Assembly (NCBI GenBank): GCA_026745465.1 | Contig: JACYXH010000745.1 | Coordinates: forward strand, 19,000 to 82,999 | From: Lota lota | Lineage: Eukaryota > Chordata > Actinopteri > Gadiformes > Lotidae | DNA length: 64,000 bases | Reading direction: 5' to 3' | Shown here: piece after piece, positions 41,419 to 50,889 of the stretch | Layout: each line of letters begins with the position of its first letter | Numbering within the stretch: position 1 is the first letter of the stretch | Notes under the pieces: generated by a model | Told to the model about the DNA's origin: nothing | What the model saw: only the letters and a program-made list of their open reading frames with translations | Databases searched by the model: none | Position numbers and translations under genes: made by a program

Positions 41419-44400
41419 TGATATATGTATATATATGTATATAAATATATATATATACATATATATACTGATACCATGTATTACAATGCAATACACAATA
41501 TACACAATACTACAATAAAAAGTAATTAACATACAAAACTTACATTTTACACCCAATACTGAAGAAACAAGGATCTAATGTATTGACTAGAATATATTAG
41601 TTTAATTAATAAAACATTTCTAATTAAAGATCACAGTTCGTAACTTGTTGTGTTTATTTTGTGTGAAGGCTGAATGGCTGTCATCTGTCAGAGAGATGCT
41701 GTGAAGGTCTGGCCTCAGTTCTCAGCTCCAACTCCTCTAGTCTGAGAGAGCTGGACCTGAGTACCAATGATCTGCAGGATTCAGGAGTGAAGCTGCTCTC
41801 TGCTGGACTGGGGAGTCCACACTGTACACTGGAAACTCTCAGGTCAGTTATCAGCCTTATCTCTTCAAACTGTGTCTTTGGGTTTGTTTAATATGTAAGG
41901 GATGTCCTTTATTAACATCACATTACTTTGGTGTAAGTGCTGCTCATGTCCAATGCATTTCTGTTGCTCTTTTCCCTGCTGACAAAACACTCCCTGGTTC
42001 TACACAACGTTAGAACTTGTGAAGAAACGGTCTTAGCGTACCAAACACAGCGGACTTCTCCTGACTCTAACCGAACAATATCTCATTTGAGTTGTAGCTA
42101 TTGAGAAAGGAGAATTTGTTAAAGATCCTGTTTCACATCCAAGTGAAGGAAGAATAAAGTGTGTGTGTGTGTGTGTGTGTGTGTGTAGCTTGTCTGGCTG
42201 CCTGGTCACACAGGAAGGCTGTGCTTCTCTGGCCTCAGCTCTGAGCTCCAACCCCTCCCATCTGAGAGAGCTGGACCTGAGCTACAATCACCCAGGAGAC
42301 TCAGGAGTTACGCTGCTCTCTGCTGGACTGGAGGATCCACGCTGGAGACTGGACACTCTCAGGTATGGAGAGGACAGCTCACCACTCAGGGACAATGTCT
42401 CCTACAAGGATTCAACCAGCTGCTAGATGAAGTGGTTTGAAAACACAGCTGGAACTCATGTTGTGTAGAAAGTGATGAGACATCAGATGATGAAGGTGAA
42501 TGTTTCAACATGCTGCTCTCACTTTGTTTCCCCCCCAGTGTGGAGCACGGTGGAGTGTGGAGGCTGAAACCAGCTCTAAAGAAGTGTAAGTGTTTAGTTA
42601 GATTCATCACAACACACACTAACTATTGAGATGGAAAGTCCATCCACACAGCAGGAGGTGACGTCTGTTCATTCAGATGTGTACTTGTGTATACGTATGT
42701 ATAGCTGTGTTTCCCTGTGTTTATGTATGTCTAGTATGTACGAGTATGTATGAGAACATGTCTATGTATATATAGTATGTACGTGTATGTATGAGTACAT
42801 GTCTATGTATATATAGTATGTATGAGTACATGTCTATGTATATATAGTATGTACGTGTATGTATGAGTACATGTCTATGTATATATAGTATGTACGTGTA
42901 TGTATGAGTACATGTCTATGTATGTATAGTATGTACGTGTATGTATGAGTACATGTCTATGTATATATAGTATGTATGAGTACATGTCTATGTATATATA
43001 GTATGTACATGTATGTATGAGTACATGTCTATGTATATATAGTATGTACGTGTATGTATGAGTACATGTCTATGTATATATAGTATGTACGTGTATGTAT
43101 GAGTACATGTCTATGTATATATAGTATGTATGAGTACATGTCTATGTATATATAGTATGTATGTTTATGTATGAGTTCATGTCTATGTATATATAGTATG
43201 TATGAGTACATGTCTATGTATATATAGTATGAGTACATGCCTATGTATATATAGTATGTATGAGTACATGTCTATGTGTATATAGTATGTATGAGTACAT
43301 GTCTATGTGTATATAGTATGTATGTGTATGTATGAGTACATGTCTATGTATATATAGTATGTACGTGTATGTATGAGTACATGTATATGTATATATAGTA
43401 TGTATGAGTACATGTCTATGTATATATAGTATGAGTACATGTCTATGTATATATAGTATGTACATGTATGTATGAGTACATGTCTATGTATATATAGTAT
43501 GTATGAGTACATGTCTATGTATATATAGTATGTATGAGTACATGTCTATGTATATATAGTATGTATGAACCAGTTCTATGGCTCCAACAGTTAATTTCCA
43601 GCCTGTATGTGAGCTCAGCTTGTTCAGTCTGTTGATCACACAGGTATCCCTTTGAAGGTTGAGTGCAATGTATGTGTATTGGGAAATCCAAAAGTTTAAT
43701 ATCTTGAACGATATTACAAGTATTGCTTATATATTTCATATGAGTAATTAGCTCATCATGCTGAACATGTTGATGTATAATATGTGTATGTAGTGTATAT
43801 ATTGAGGGAGTAAATGCAGTTTATACATTTTCCTTGGTTTCAATGTTTTGATTGGGACAGCCACTCACACACACATGGGATTTGCTGTTAACTTTAATCT
43901 AAAACTCATAGCACACTATTCCACTGTAGTATTATCATCCATTTCTTTGTTAGTTTGTAGAGTACATGGCACGTGACAGGAACAAGAAGTATGCAAGAGA
44001 ACAGTACTAGTGATGATGATGATGATGAAGAATGGCTCAGCAGCTAATCATGTCTTGTTCTCCCTTCAGATGCCTGTGAACTCACACTGGACCCAAACAC
44101 AGCCAACAGAGAACTCTCTCTGTCTGAGGACAACAGAAAGGTGACGTGGGTTAGAGAGGAGCAGTCGTATCCTGATCACCCAGATAGATTTGACTACTAT
44201 CCTCAGGTGTTGTGTAGAGAGGGTCTGACTGGCCGCTGTTACTGGGAGGTGGAGTGGGAAGGAGGTGTTGAGATAGGAGTGACATACAGAGGAATCACAA
44301 GGAGAGGAGGGGGTGGTGACAGCTGGCTTGGATGGAACAACAAGTCCTGGAGACTTGATTGTCATGATGGTCGTTACACTGCCTGGTACAACGGTAGTAG

Positions 44401-44620
44401 AACAGACATACGTCTCCCCCCCCCTGGCTCTAACAGAGTAGGAGTGTATCTGGACCGGCCTGCTGGCACTCTGTCCTTCTACAGAGTGTCCCCAGATGTA
44501 GGAGGGTCCTCAGACACACTGACACACATCCACACCTTCCAGTCCACCTTCACCCAGGAGGACCTCCTCCCTGCGTTCAGGTTATGGGGTGGTGCCTCAG
44601 TGTCTCTGTGTAGGTTGTAG
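33316..44620 (+). CDS. NLRC3-like (fish NLR-C) receptor: FISNA-NACHT-LRR-B30.2, 11 coding exons
   Basis: Coding exons: 33,316-33,398; 33,513-33,626; 33,701-33,817; 36,200-36,316; 37,275-37,341; 37,527-37,752; 38,206-40,018; 41,669-41,842; 42,189-42,362; 42,539-42,585; 44,070-44,620. They sum to 3,483 nt, giving 1,160 residues, with GT/AG at every junction and all phases compatible. Domains: N-terminus 1-27; three ~39-aa repeats 28-144; helical linker 144-242; FISNA about 258-330; NACHT ATPase with Walker A GVAGIGKT (339-346) and Walker [13 protein letters not shown] (410-421), winged-helix region to about 845; two LRRs 846-962; PRY-SPRY 978-1160. The family comprises cytosolic sensors or regulators of innate immunity, hugely expanded in teleosts. 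No PYD or CARD is visible. An LTR retrotransposon occupies intron 3, and the introns also hold an L2 remnant and large satellites. There is no internal stop, so it is likely functional. The ligand is unknown; B30.2 domains usually bind proteins. Confidence 0.9.
33513..36316 (+). CDS. NLR exons 2-4: triplicated 39-aa repeat exon
   Basis: Exons 33,513-33,626, 33,701-33,817 and 36,200-36,316 are paralogous, all phase 2 to 2, so any number can be joined without a frame change. Each encodes QQ(E/D)[15 protein letters not shown], a variable piece, and a final GNQSI-type end with K-R. Exon 2 has a different acceptor (gttgaag) and starts PEQQDRADS. The LTR element sits between exons 3 and 4, only 13 bp from its upstream boundary to the acceptor polypyrimidine stretch of exon 4 when removed. 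Confidence 0.85.
33880..34400 (+). repeat. 5' LTR of sushi-like element
   Basis: It contains a TATA-like tacttaag at 34,021, the inferred transcript start gctagttcgtt at 34,052, tandem ccgttcctg and gcctgcc motifs, and the polyadenylation signal aataaa at 34,327. Confidence 0.9.
34417..35562 (+). CDS. Fused gag N-terminus / PQ-rich repeats / chromodomain remnant ORF
   Basis: A 381-codon open frame begins 17 bp after the 5' LTR. It starts [11 protein letters not shown], like gypsy gag proteins, with a short helical part containing LQRLERKL. From about residue 110 to 320 it consists of proline/glutamine-rich repeats ([16 protein letters not shown] type, about 24 aa with variants). The C-terminus, [14 protein letters not shown] then [11 protein letters not shown], matches the end of a gypsy polyprotein, where a chromodomain follows integrase. 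Protease, RT and integrase are absent. I infer a deletion derivative in which gag start and pol end were joined and the junction filled by repeat growth. Whether the protein is made is unknown. The strong antisense frames here are shadows. Confidence 0.75.
   Translation: MDPADMDSLTWTSFVASASNEQILWETSAILQRLERKLRSSSVSLSSFPAATAASWPPAPTTAAVSWPPAPLQPWSPGSKSPQPLSLVSCLQASTPTAVESGLQAPANSWPQAPATGSAVLPREKAKSQLPPGPEPQRQQQLPPGPKPQLSPGPEFQSQQQLPPGPEPQQQLPPGPKPQLSPGPETQSQQQLPPGPEPQRQPQLPPGPKPQLYPGPEPQPQQQLPLSPKPQRPSGPEPQQLLFPGPQPQQLLSPGPEPQRPPGPEPQQQLPLSSKPQPHQQLPPGLKPQLSPGPESQSQQQLPPGPKPQRPPGRKRRLPAPQLSAGRKSLSPLSPPAPPLPWVIDSIPAYSVRRLLDVRHRGRRNQSPVGWEGYGPGERAC
35668..36182 (+). repeat. 3' LTR of sushi-like element
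   Basis: It matches the 5' LTR apart from about ten base changes and one 6-bp gap in the gttcctgttcctag region. It ends ccttaaca before the target duplication ggttc. Confidence 0.9.
36487..37150 (-). mobile_element. Decayed L2-type LINE fragment in NLR intron 4
   Basis: The minus-strand translation shows RT pieces in shifted frames: [14 protein letters not shown] (upstream of motif A), GVPQGS followed by LLFLLYV-like residues (motif B) and [13 protein letters not shown] (motif C, with the second catalytic Asp changed to His). The motif B stretch is present three to four times as ~60-bp tandem units between 36,660 and 36,890. The fragment is inactive and old. Confidence 0.72.
37275..37752 (+). 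CDS. NLR exons 5-6: helical linker before FISNA
   Basis: Exon 5 (37,275-37,341) goes from phase 2 to 0 and encodes a Ser/Gln-rich piece. Exon 6 (37,527-37,752) encodes [20 protein letters not shown] followed by a charged helical segment ending LADTLRA, in phase 1. In fish NLR-C proteins this segment directly precedes FISNA. If the exon 6 donor at 37,753 were ignored, the frame would run on to a stop at 37,917. Confidence 0.85.
38206..40018 (+). CDS. NLR exon 7: FISNA-NACHT exon
   Basis: The 1,813-nt exon begins after acceptor gtcatttag and ends at donor gtaggt. FISNA is recognised by the [11 protein letters not shown] and YTELFITE parts. NACHT shows the P-loop GVAGIGKT, the Mg-binding LDGLDE box, a sensor-1-like [10 protein letters not shown] stretch and the NLR winged-helix sequence [19 protein letters not shown]. 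These features indicate a competent ATP-binding oligomerisation domain. Reading past the donor meets TAG at once, so intron retention would give a protein ending just after NACHT. Confidence 0.92.
40190..41330. other. CpG-rich insertion in NLR intron 7, unclassified
   Basis: Between short AT-rich host repeats (cacacaatatacat blocks at about 40,140 and 41,325) lies about 1.1 kb. Its right half (40,870-41,310) is CpG-dense (gcgcgcgcggttcccctg and similar), unlike all surrounding intron DNA. No ORF or terminal repeat is recognised. It may be a mobile element of unknown class. Confidence 0.4.
41378..41470. repeat. (TA)n-rich tract in NLR intron 7
   Basis: Long alternating TA with a few G interruptions. 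Confidence 0.9.
41669..41842 (+). CDS. NLR exon 8: leucine-rich repeat exon 1
   Basis: It is 174 nt, phase 2 to 2. It encodes [20 protein letters not shown], then LRELDLS and LLSAGL, two ribonuclease-inhibitor-type half repeats. It is typical of the modular LRR exons of fish NLRs. Confidence 0.9.
42189..42362 (+). CDS. NLR exon 9: leucine-rich repeat exon 2
   Basis: It is 174 nt, phase 2 to 2, paralogous to exon 8 ([29 protein letters not shown]). A (TG)n tract (42,160-42,186) runs directly into the acceptor tag, replacing a normal polypyrimidine tract, so splicing of this exon may be inefficient. Skipping it keeps the frame. Confidence 0.88.
42539..42585 (+). CDS. NLR exon 10: linker to B30.2
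   Basis: The 47-nt exon lies between ttccccccccag and gtaagtg. It encodes [16 protein letters not shown] and joins phase 2 to phase 1. It is the standard short exon before B30.2 in fish NLRs. Confidence 0.85.
42675..43565. repeat. 41-bp minisatellite in NLR intron 10
   Basis: About 25 units with core gagtacatgtctatgtatat, mixing a full 41-bp form and shorter ~27-29-bp forms. Reverse-strand frames ([17 protein letters not shown]) are artefacts. Confidence 0.92.
44070..44620 (+). CDS. NLR exon 11: B30.2 (PRY-SPRY) domain and stop
   Basis: It is 551 nt after acceptor tctcccttcag, with the stop TAG at 44,618-44,620. PRY begins [24 protein letters not shown] shows [18 protein letters not shown] and [15 protein letters not shown]. 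It differs from the orphan exon at 14,009-14,559 mainly in the loop segments around [20 protein letters not shown], where B30.2 binding surfaces lie. Confidence 0.92.
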
Positions 44621-44639
44621 AAAAAATGAAAACACACAC

Positions 44640-44654
44640 GCGGGCACACAGTAT

Positions 44655-44688
<34 letters not shown>

Positions 44689-45165
44689 CATACACATTCA
44701 CATAGTACAGACACACACACAGTACAAACACACACATACACACAAATACACACACACATAGTACAGGCACATAGTACACACACATAAATACACACAGAGG
44801 TTATATTTACTCTTTCATTTACTTCAGTAACTTTTTGAATAATTACTTTTAACAGTAGTTTTAATGCAACATACTTTTAACTTTTCGTCTATTTGTGAAT
44901 AAAAAATGGAGGAAAGAGAGCTTTATTGTGTCTGTATTTGCCTTCATTCATGTTTTTTTGTAAAGATGTAATGTGTTGTGTTTTATTTGAAGGGATACAT
45001 TTTATATTTTGTATGGCCTAACCCTAACCCTTGTATTTTGTTAATGTCTATTGGACAAGCATATTTAATGTAATATTTGTCTATTTACCTTCATCTTGCT
45101 CTGCTTATTACAACAATAAATCATTTGGTTTGAAGTAACTCAGTACTTGAGTAGTTTTTTTACTA
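44640..45165. repeat. NLR 3' flank with CA tract, spacer copy 4
   Basis: (CA)n-rich DNA at 44,657-44,790, then the spacer sequence shared with 240-480 and 15,440-15,720. At about 45,010-45,030 it carries a short insertion containing taaccctaaccc. Confidence 0.7.
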
Positions 45166-45345
45166 GATACTTTAGTTGATTACATCTTGTGACAGTAGCT
45201 GATTACATCTTGTGACAGTAGTTGATTACATCTTGTGACAGTAGCTGATTACATCTTGTGACAGTAGTTGATTACATCTTGTGACAGTAGTTGATTACAT
45301 CTTGTGACAGTAGCTGATTACATCTTGTGACAGTAGTTGATTACA
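45166..45345. repeat. 23-bp tandem repeat
   Basis: About eight units of ctgattacatcttgtgacag or its ttgatt variant. Confidence 0.92.
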
Positions 45346-46684
45346 AGTTGCAGATATTTGATATATTCGAGATATCTCTCTATATATACATACGATATTG
45401 ATTACTCATATTCAAGTGGTCAAAATATGGACCAGAAAATTAAAGCCATAAAAATTCAAATTGCAGTAGCAGGGCCTTCCAAGGCCAAAGCAATAGAGAG
45501 AGAATGCAATCGAATCTACTGCCGGCCTATCAGAGCGCCATCCGTCAGTCATGTGATCAAAGAAAACTGCTGGAGAATTAAAGCCAACGATGGCCAACAG
45601 GGAGAAGGACGGGGCTCAGGTAAATTGTACGGTTTATGTCAGTTATGTATAATCAAAGTCGGGCCTCAATAAGCACAGTAGGTTTCAGGGGTTCAAAAAA
45701 GCTCGTAACACAACATAACCACCATGACAGCAGTCTGTTCCATCACGTTCAGTCTCGATTGCCGAGGTGAATTAAAAACGAATGAATTCAGATGATTTTG
45801 GCTTCAAAGTATAATATGTCAATGTTATGAATTCAATGGTGTTTTACATTTATATATACTAAATTAAATGGCTTTTAAAAATGTCAAAACGTTATGATTT
45901 GCTTCCATGCACACCTGCATGTAGGTGTACTAATTAGGTTGCCACGGTAATGAGTTCGCGGGGCTTGTTGCAGGTGGCGCTGTTTACTTCCGTTCAGTAA
46001 AGCAACTAGCTTGGTAGTAGCCGTCTTTTGTCTCCAATACACGGTCATTTCCTAAATAATTTTTACAAATTAAACCACAACACGGTTGGAAGTTTCCGGT
46101 TCAACTTCTATGTGTGACTAAGGACAAATGTGGTCCTCTGTTTTCCGGGTTAACCGCAAGGAAACGAAGACTTTTCGAAGTAAAAGCGACTGCTGTAGCT
46201 GGACCTGCTGTGAGGAACATTTGTTTTTCTACTAGGCCTACTTGATATGTTAAATAATGTTAGTTGTGGATGTAACGGGACGTAAAGTGTTTTAAATGAG
46301 TATTGTTACAAGTCATAGGCCTATTGCTATATTGAAATAAACGTGACTGTCATGGTTAGCCTAGCGCTTCTAGAAGCTCCAGACCTCATTCACTTTCAAT
46401 TGGCCGCCATCACAAGTAGTAGGCGGGGAAATGACGTCACACAATGGCGGTGTTTGGCCCTGTTGTGTTAGCCATTGTAATGTGTGACACCGGGGGGCGC
46501 TGTTTCCTCTTTTCTGCGTTGACTGAGTAAAGGACTAATAAACAGTGTGTCGGGATGGCTTCATTGGTTTTGTTCCACCGGGCCATAGCCCGTTGAGTGG
46601 CTGAAGCTAAGCGGTTGATTTGTCTCTGTGGTGGCACGATGATGATGACGGGCTGACGTTTCTTCATCCAAACGTCAATAGATA
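45346..46684. other. Unassigned stretch with weak exon-like and THAP-like traces
   Basis: At 45,427-45,620 an open segment starts MDQKIKAIKIQIAVAGPSK and ends at a possible donor ctcaggtaaat. At 46,127-46,234 a short frame contains CSWTCCEEHLF, reminiscent of the C-terminal part of a THAP zinc finger. Neither is convincing alone. Nothing else is recognised. Confidence 0.25.
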
Positions 46685-46975
46685 TAGACATCTATAGATA
46701 TAGCTATAGAGAGATGGATAGATAGTGATAGATATATAAATATCTATAGCTATAGAGAGATGGATAGATAGCGATATAGATATAGATATCTATAGATATA
46801 GCTACAGAGAGATGGATAGATAGCGATAGAGGTATAGGTATAGATATATAGAGATAGATATATAGATAACTATATATCTATATAGCTATAGAGAGATGGA
46901 TATATATATATATATATATGTATAGATATTTAAATATATAGATATGTTTAGATATAGATGGATAGATATCTATCA
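46685..46975. repeat. GATA/TA compound microsatellite
   Basis: Imperfect gatagatata, ctatagatatag and tatatata runs. Confidence 0.92.
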
Positions 46976-46979
46976 CTAT

Positions 46980-47559
46980 TAGTTGCTTCTTCTTAAGCAA
47001 CTTGCTTTTTTAATTGGATTATTCACTAAAACACTTAGAGATATTGATAAAGCTATATCTATATCTGCTAAGTCTGTTCCAACTGCACCTTTATGCAATA
47101 AAGTATAAAATGTATTAATTTTAATAAAGTTTCTACAGGTGAAAGTACTTTGAGTTAGATTGAAGCCCACTGACTTCCACTGTAAAAAGGTGAATGTATC
47201 TTACAAATTATTAAAAATATCAAAAGCTTAATAAAGAACTGGGTTTTAAAACTTGTAAGACATTGGTCGCTCTACAAATATGGAAGTAGACAAGTGCCCA
47301 AGATTGGGGAAAGGAACGCATGAATAATTAATAGAACAGGAAGCAACTTTGCCACTGTGTTCAGTGGTTCATTTGAGCTCTAAAACTAATCTGCTCGTTG
47401 CACTCCTTCACAGGTCAAGAACAAGAAATGGAGATTCTGTGAGTATCACAACTGAATCATGAAGAAGAAACTGCAAACTGTAAGTTCTGATTTTTCCTTT
47501 TCATGCTGAGGCCTCATTTTGGCCTCCTGGTTGGTTGAGGCTCTCAAGCCCCGCCCCCC
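46980..47559. other. Non-coding stretch
   Basis: No gene or repeat is recognised between the GATA and CT arrays. Confidence 0.5.
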
Positions 47560-48305
47560 CCCACCATGCCCCCCCCACGCCCTCTCTCTCATGCCCCTCT
47601 CTTATGCCCTCTCTCTCAGGCCCCCCTCTCTCAGGCCCCTCTCTCTCAGTCCCCCCTCTCTCTGTCCCCTCTCTCTGTCCCCTCTCTCTCTCTCTGTATT
47701 CTCTCTCTCTCAGTCCCCCTTCTCTCTCTCAGTCCCCTCTCTCTCTGCCCCCTCTCTCTCTGTCCCCTCTCTCTCTGTCCCCTCTCTCTCTCTCTGTATT
47801 CTCTCTCTCTCAGTCCCCCTCTCTCTCTCGTCCCTCTCTCTCAGTCCCCTCTCTCTCTGCCCCCTCTCTCTCTGTCCCCTCTCTCTCTGTCCCCTCTCTC
47901 TCTCTCTGTATTCTCTCTCTCTCAGTCCCCCTTCTCTCTCTCAGTCCCCTCTCTCTCTGTCCCCTCTCTCTCTGTCCCCTCTCTCTCTCTCTGTCCCCTC
48001 TCTCTCTCAGTCCCCTCTCTCTCTCTCTGTATTCTCTCTCTCTCAGTCCCCCTTCTCTCTCTCAGTCCCCCTCTCTCTCATGCCCCCCTCTCTCTGCCCC
48101 CTCTCTCTCTGCCCCCTCTCTCTCTGCCCCCTCTCTCTCAGGCCCCTCTCTCTCTGCCCCCTCTCTCTCTGCCCCCTCTCTCTCTGCCCCCTCTCTCTCT
48201 GCCCCCTCTCTCTCTGCCCCCTCTCTCTCTGCCCCTCTCTCTCTGTCCCCTCTCTCTCTGCCCCCTCTCTCTCTGCCCCCTCTCTCTCTGTCCCCCCGCT
48301 CTCAG
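47560..48305. repeat. Pyrimidine CT-rich minisatellite
   Basis: About 750 bp of units of roughly 15 bp (cctctctctctgccc or tcccc variants), entirely C/T on the plus strand with few exceptions. Its three overlapping forward frames of 250-290 codons are artefacts. Homopurine/homopyrimidine mirror symmetry would allow triplex DNA. Confidence 0.92.
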
Positions 48306-48904
48306 GCCCCCTGCCCTGCTCTGATATGTTTCTGCCCACTTTCCCACTACTTTGCTGAACATTGCATCACATCACATGTGTTTTGTCTTAATGATGGGGC
48401 TATATGGTTTGAGTGATCAGAGATGCATGCTAGGGTAATGTGCTGTCTGACATCTACAGCTCTGTAGATGTGCCCCCTCGGGAGAAGCCAAGTGTTTAAG
48501 GGGCCCTCGTAACGTCAGTTACGTGAATTAGAATGTCCTCCAAGATACTGACAGGGTCTCCCCTGAGGAGAAACGCCAGGGGCAAGGTGTGAGGGCTCGT
48601 CCCCTTAGCAACTAGAACACAACCTAGATCGTACAGGAGAGAACCATTGAGCACATTGCAACGTTCTCTTCCATACATCTTGAAGCCGTGGTGACGGTTT
48701 CTCTACCTCCCCAGCTGGAGGAGAGCACAACTGCAGTTCGGAAAGGGATCTTGTTGGGATCTTTCCAGGATGGTTGCTGATTTGAGGGGACCCATCTTCC
48801 AGGGCCAGCTGGCCTCGCCCATTACTCTGCAGGTCAGCCTGAGAAAGGCTCGTGTCTGAGCCAGTAGGGGGCTCATCGGCCTGCTCCCAAGATGGGATGA
48901 TGAG

Positions 48905-49145
48905 GATCCTGCTGTTCAAGACCTACTACCCCACCACTGGGTTCTCCTTCTGCTCAAGACCTACCAACCCACCACTGGGTTCTCCTTCTGCTCAAGACCT
49001 ACCAACCCACCACTGGTCTGTCCTTCTGTTTAAGACCTACCAACCCACCACTGGTCTGTCCTTCTGTTTAAGACCTACCAACCCACCACTGGTCTGTCCT
49101 TCTGTTTAAGACCTACCAACCTACCACTGGGTTCTCCTTCTGCTT
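48905..49145. repeat. 38-bp minisatellite inside foldback element
   Basis: About six units with core agacctaccaacccaccact. Confidence 0.9.
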
Positions 49146-49234
49146 CCGCTTATCTTACTTTGTTACCTGGTTTGGTAAGTATGGTAATTGTTTGTTTAAT
49201 TCTTTAATTTGTATTTTTTCATACATGTGTGAGC

Positions 49235-49860
49235 CGGGCCAGAGGTTGACCTGGCATGGGGTTCTTACTACATGAAAGTGTGGCCGGGCTTCAACCTAGC
49301 ATAGAATAAACGGTGTGAGCGTGGCCATGGTTTAACTTGGCATGGGATACTTAATGTGTGAGTGTGGCCAGCTGTCAACCTGGCATAGGGTACTTCATGT
49401 GAGCGTGGCCAGCTTTCAACCTGGCAAAGGTACTTCATGTGAGCGTGGCCAGCTTTCAACCTGGCATAGGTACTTCATGTGAGTGTGGCCAGTGTTTGAC
49501 CTGGCATAGGGTACTTCATGTGAGTGTGACCAGCTTTCAACCTGGCATAGGTACTTCATGTGAGCGTGGCCAGCTTTCAACCTGGCATAGGTACTTCACG
49601 TGAGCGTGGCCAGCTTTCAACCTGGCATAGGAACTTCATGTGAGCTTGGCCAGCTTTAAACCTGGCATAGTGTACTTCATGTGAGTGTGGCCAGCTTTCA
49701 ACCTGGCATAGGAACTTCATGTGAGCGTGGCCAGCGTTTGACCTGGCATAGGTACTTCACGTGAGTGTGGCCAGTGTTTGACCTGGCATGGGGTATTACT
49801 TGTAAGGATGGCCAGGGATCGACCTGACATAGCATACTATGTGTGAGCGTCTTGACATGG
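49235..49860. repeat. 40-bp minisatellite inside foldback element
   Basis: About 15 units with core gtgagcgtggccagctttca and cctggcataggtacttc, degenerating towards both edges. Confidence 0.92.
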
Positions 49861-50889
49861 GATGTGGGCTGACCCCTGAAGATTAAAACAGGTTGGTTTA
49901 ATGTGGTGTATTTTATCGCTACATTTTTATCTTTAGAATTTTCAGCTACAGTACGACGCTACTCCATTTAAAACATCCTTGAGTATCTTTTGAGACGACG
50001 TTTCTGGATGACTTAAGTCTGTGGCCCAAATCAACGATTTGCCTTTGCAATCCAGTAAACATCAAGAGCCTGGATCGATCCAGCATCTGGCTTTCTATTC
50101 CACCTCCTACACACTGGATAGGATGACTTGAGTGTCATCCAGATTGGATTGCAGTGTGACTGAATTATGCAAACAATGGAAAGGAACAATGGATACTAGG
50201 AACAATGGATGATGGACTAATGGCATTCCGAATGGACAGAATGGACAGGAAACCAACTGAGAAGATGAAAATGTACCAGAACATTTTTGTAAATGGTTAT
50301 TCAAGCTTGACAGTCTGCGACGTGGCTGCCCTTCCTACCCCGACATGATCGATGGCTGCCATGACCTGTGGATCTTCTGTACTCCTGTGCTGAGACGCAA
50401 GTCTTTCGCGGGCTGAATTGTAATGTATTGGATGAGGCTAGCTGGACCTGGGAGATGGATCCCCTTGAATCAGAAACCATCTTGGAAACATCCCAACTAG
50501 GGTCCTCTTCAAGCTGCAGGTGTGTTGTTCTTCAGATGTGGACGTAAAGAAACCCTAACTGGGGCTTCAAGATCTATGAAGAGGAACATTGAAATGTGCT
50601 CAATGGTTCTCTACTGTAAGAGTTAGGTTGTATTCTAGTCGCTAAGTGTTCGAGCCCTCACATCCTACCCTTGGCATTTCTCCTTGGGAAGTCCCTGTCA
50701 CGGTCCTGACGGATGTTCCTGTTCATGTAACTGATGTGACGACAGCCTTATGAACACTTGGTTATTTCTGAGGGTGAACATCTACAGAACTGTAGATTTA
50801 AGATAGCACAGTATCCTAGCATGCATCTCGGGCCACTCAGACCACACCCAGATCAATAAGGCAACACTCATGCAATTTGAATGCAATGT

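Larger units (their letters stand above)
48358..50889. mobile_element. Foldback element with ~0.5-kb terminal inverted repeats
   Basis: The left arm (48,358-48,890) begins aacattgcatcacatc. The right arm (about 50,400-50,889) is its diverged reverse complement, ending gaatgcaatgtt. Matching landmarks in order are gatgcatgctaggg, ctacagctctgtaga, cctcacacc/ggtgtgagg, acctagatcgtacagg and aagatgggatgatga-type blocks. The ~1.5-kb interior holds two minisatellites and no transposase frame. The class is unknown. Confidence 0.65.

Noticed and set aside
44990-45035. Telomere repeats (taaccctaaccc) as evidence of a chromosome end
   Set aside because: Only about two units here and at 11,634, 51,720 and 62,676. 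These are short interstitial occurrences, not a telomere.
47519-48416. Three overlapping forward frames of 250-290 codons (SLSPLSLCPLSL)
   Set aside because: All three frames of a CT-rich satellite are open, a mark of low complexity rather than of a gene.
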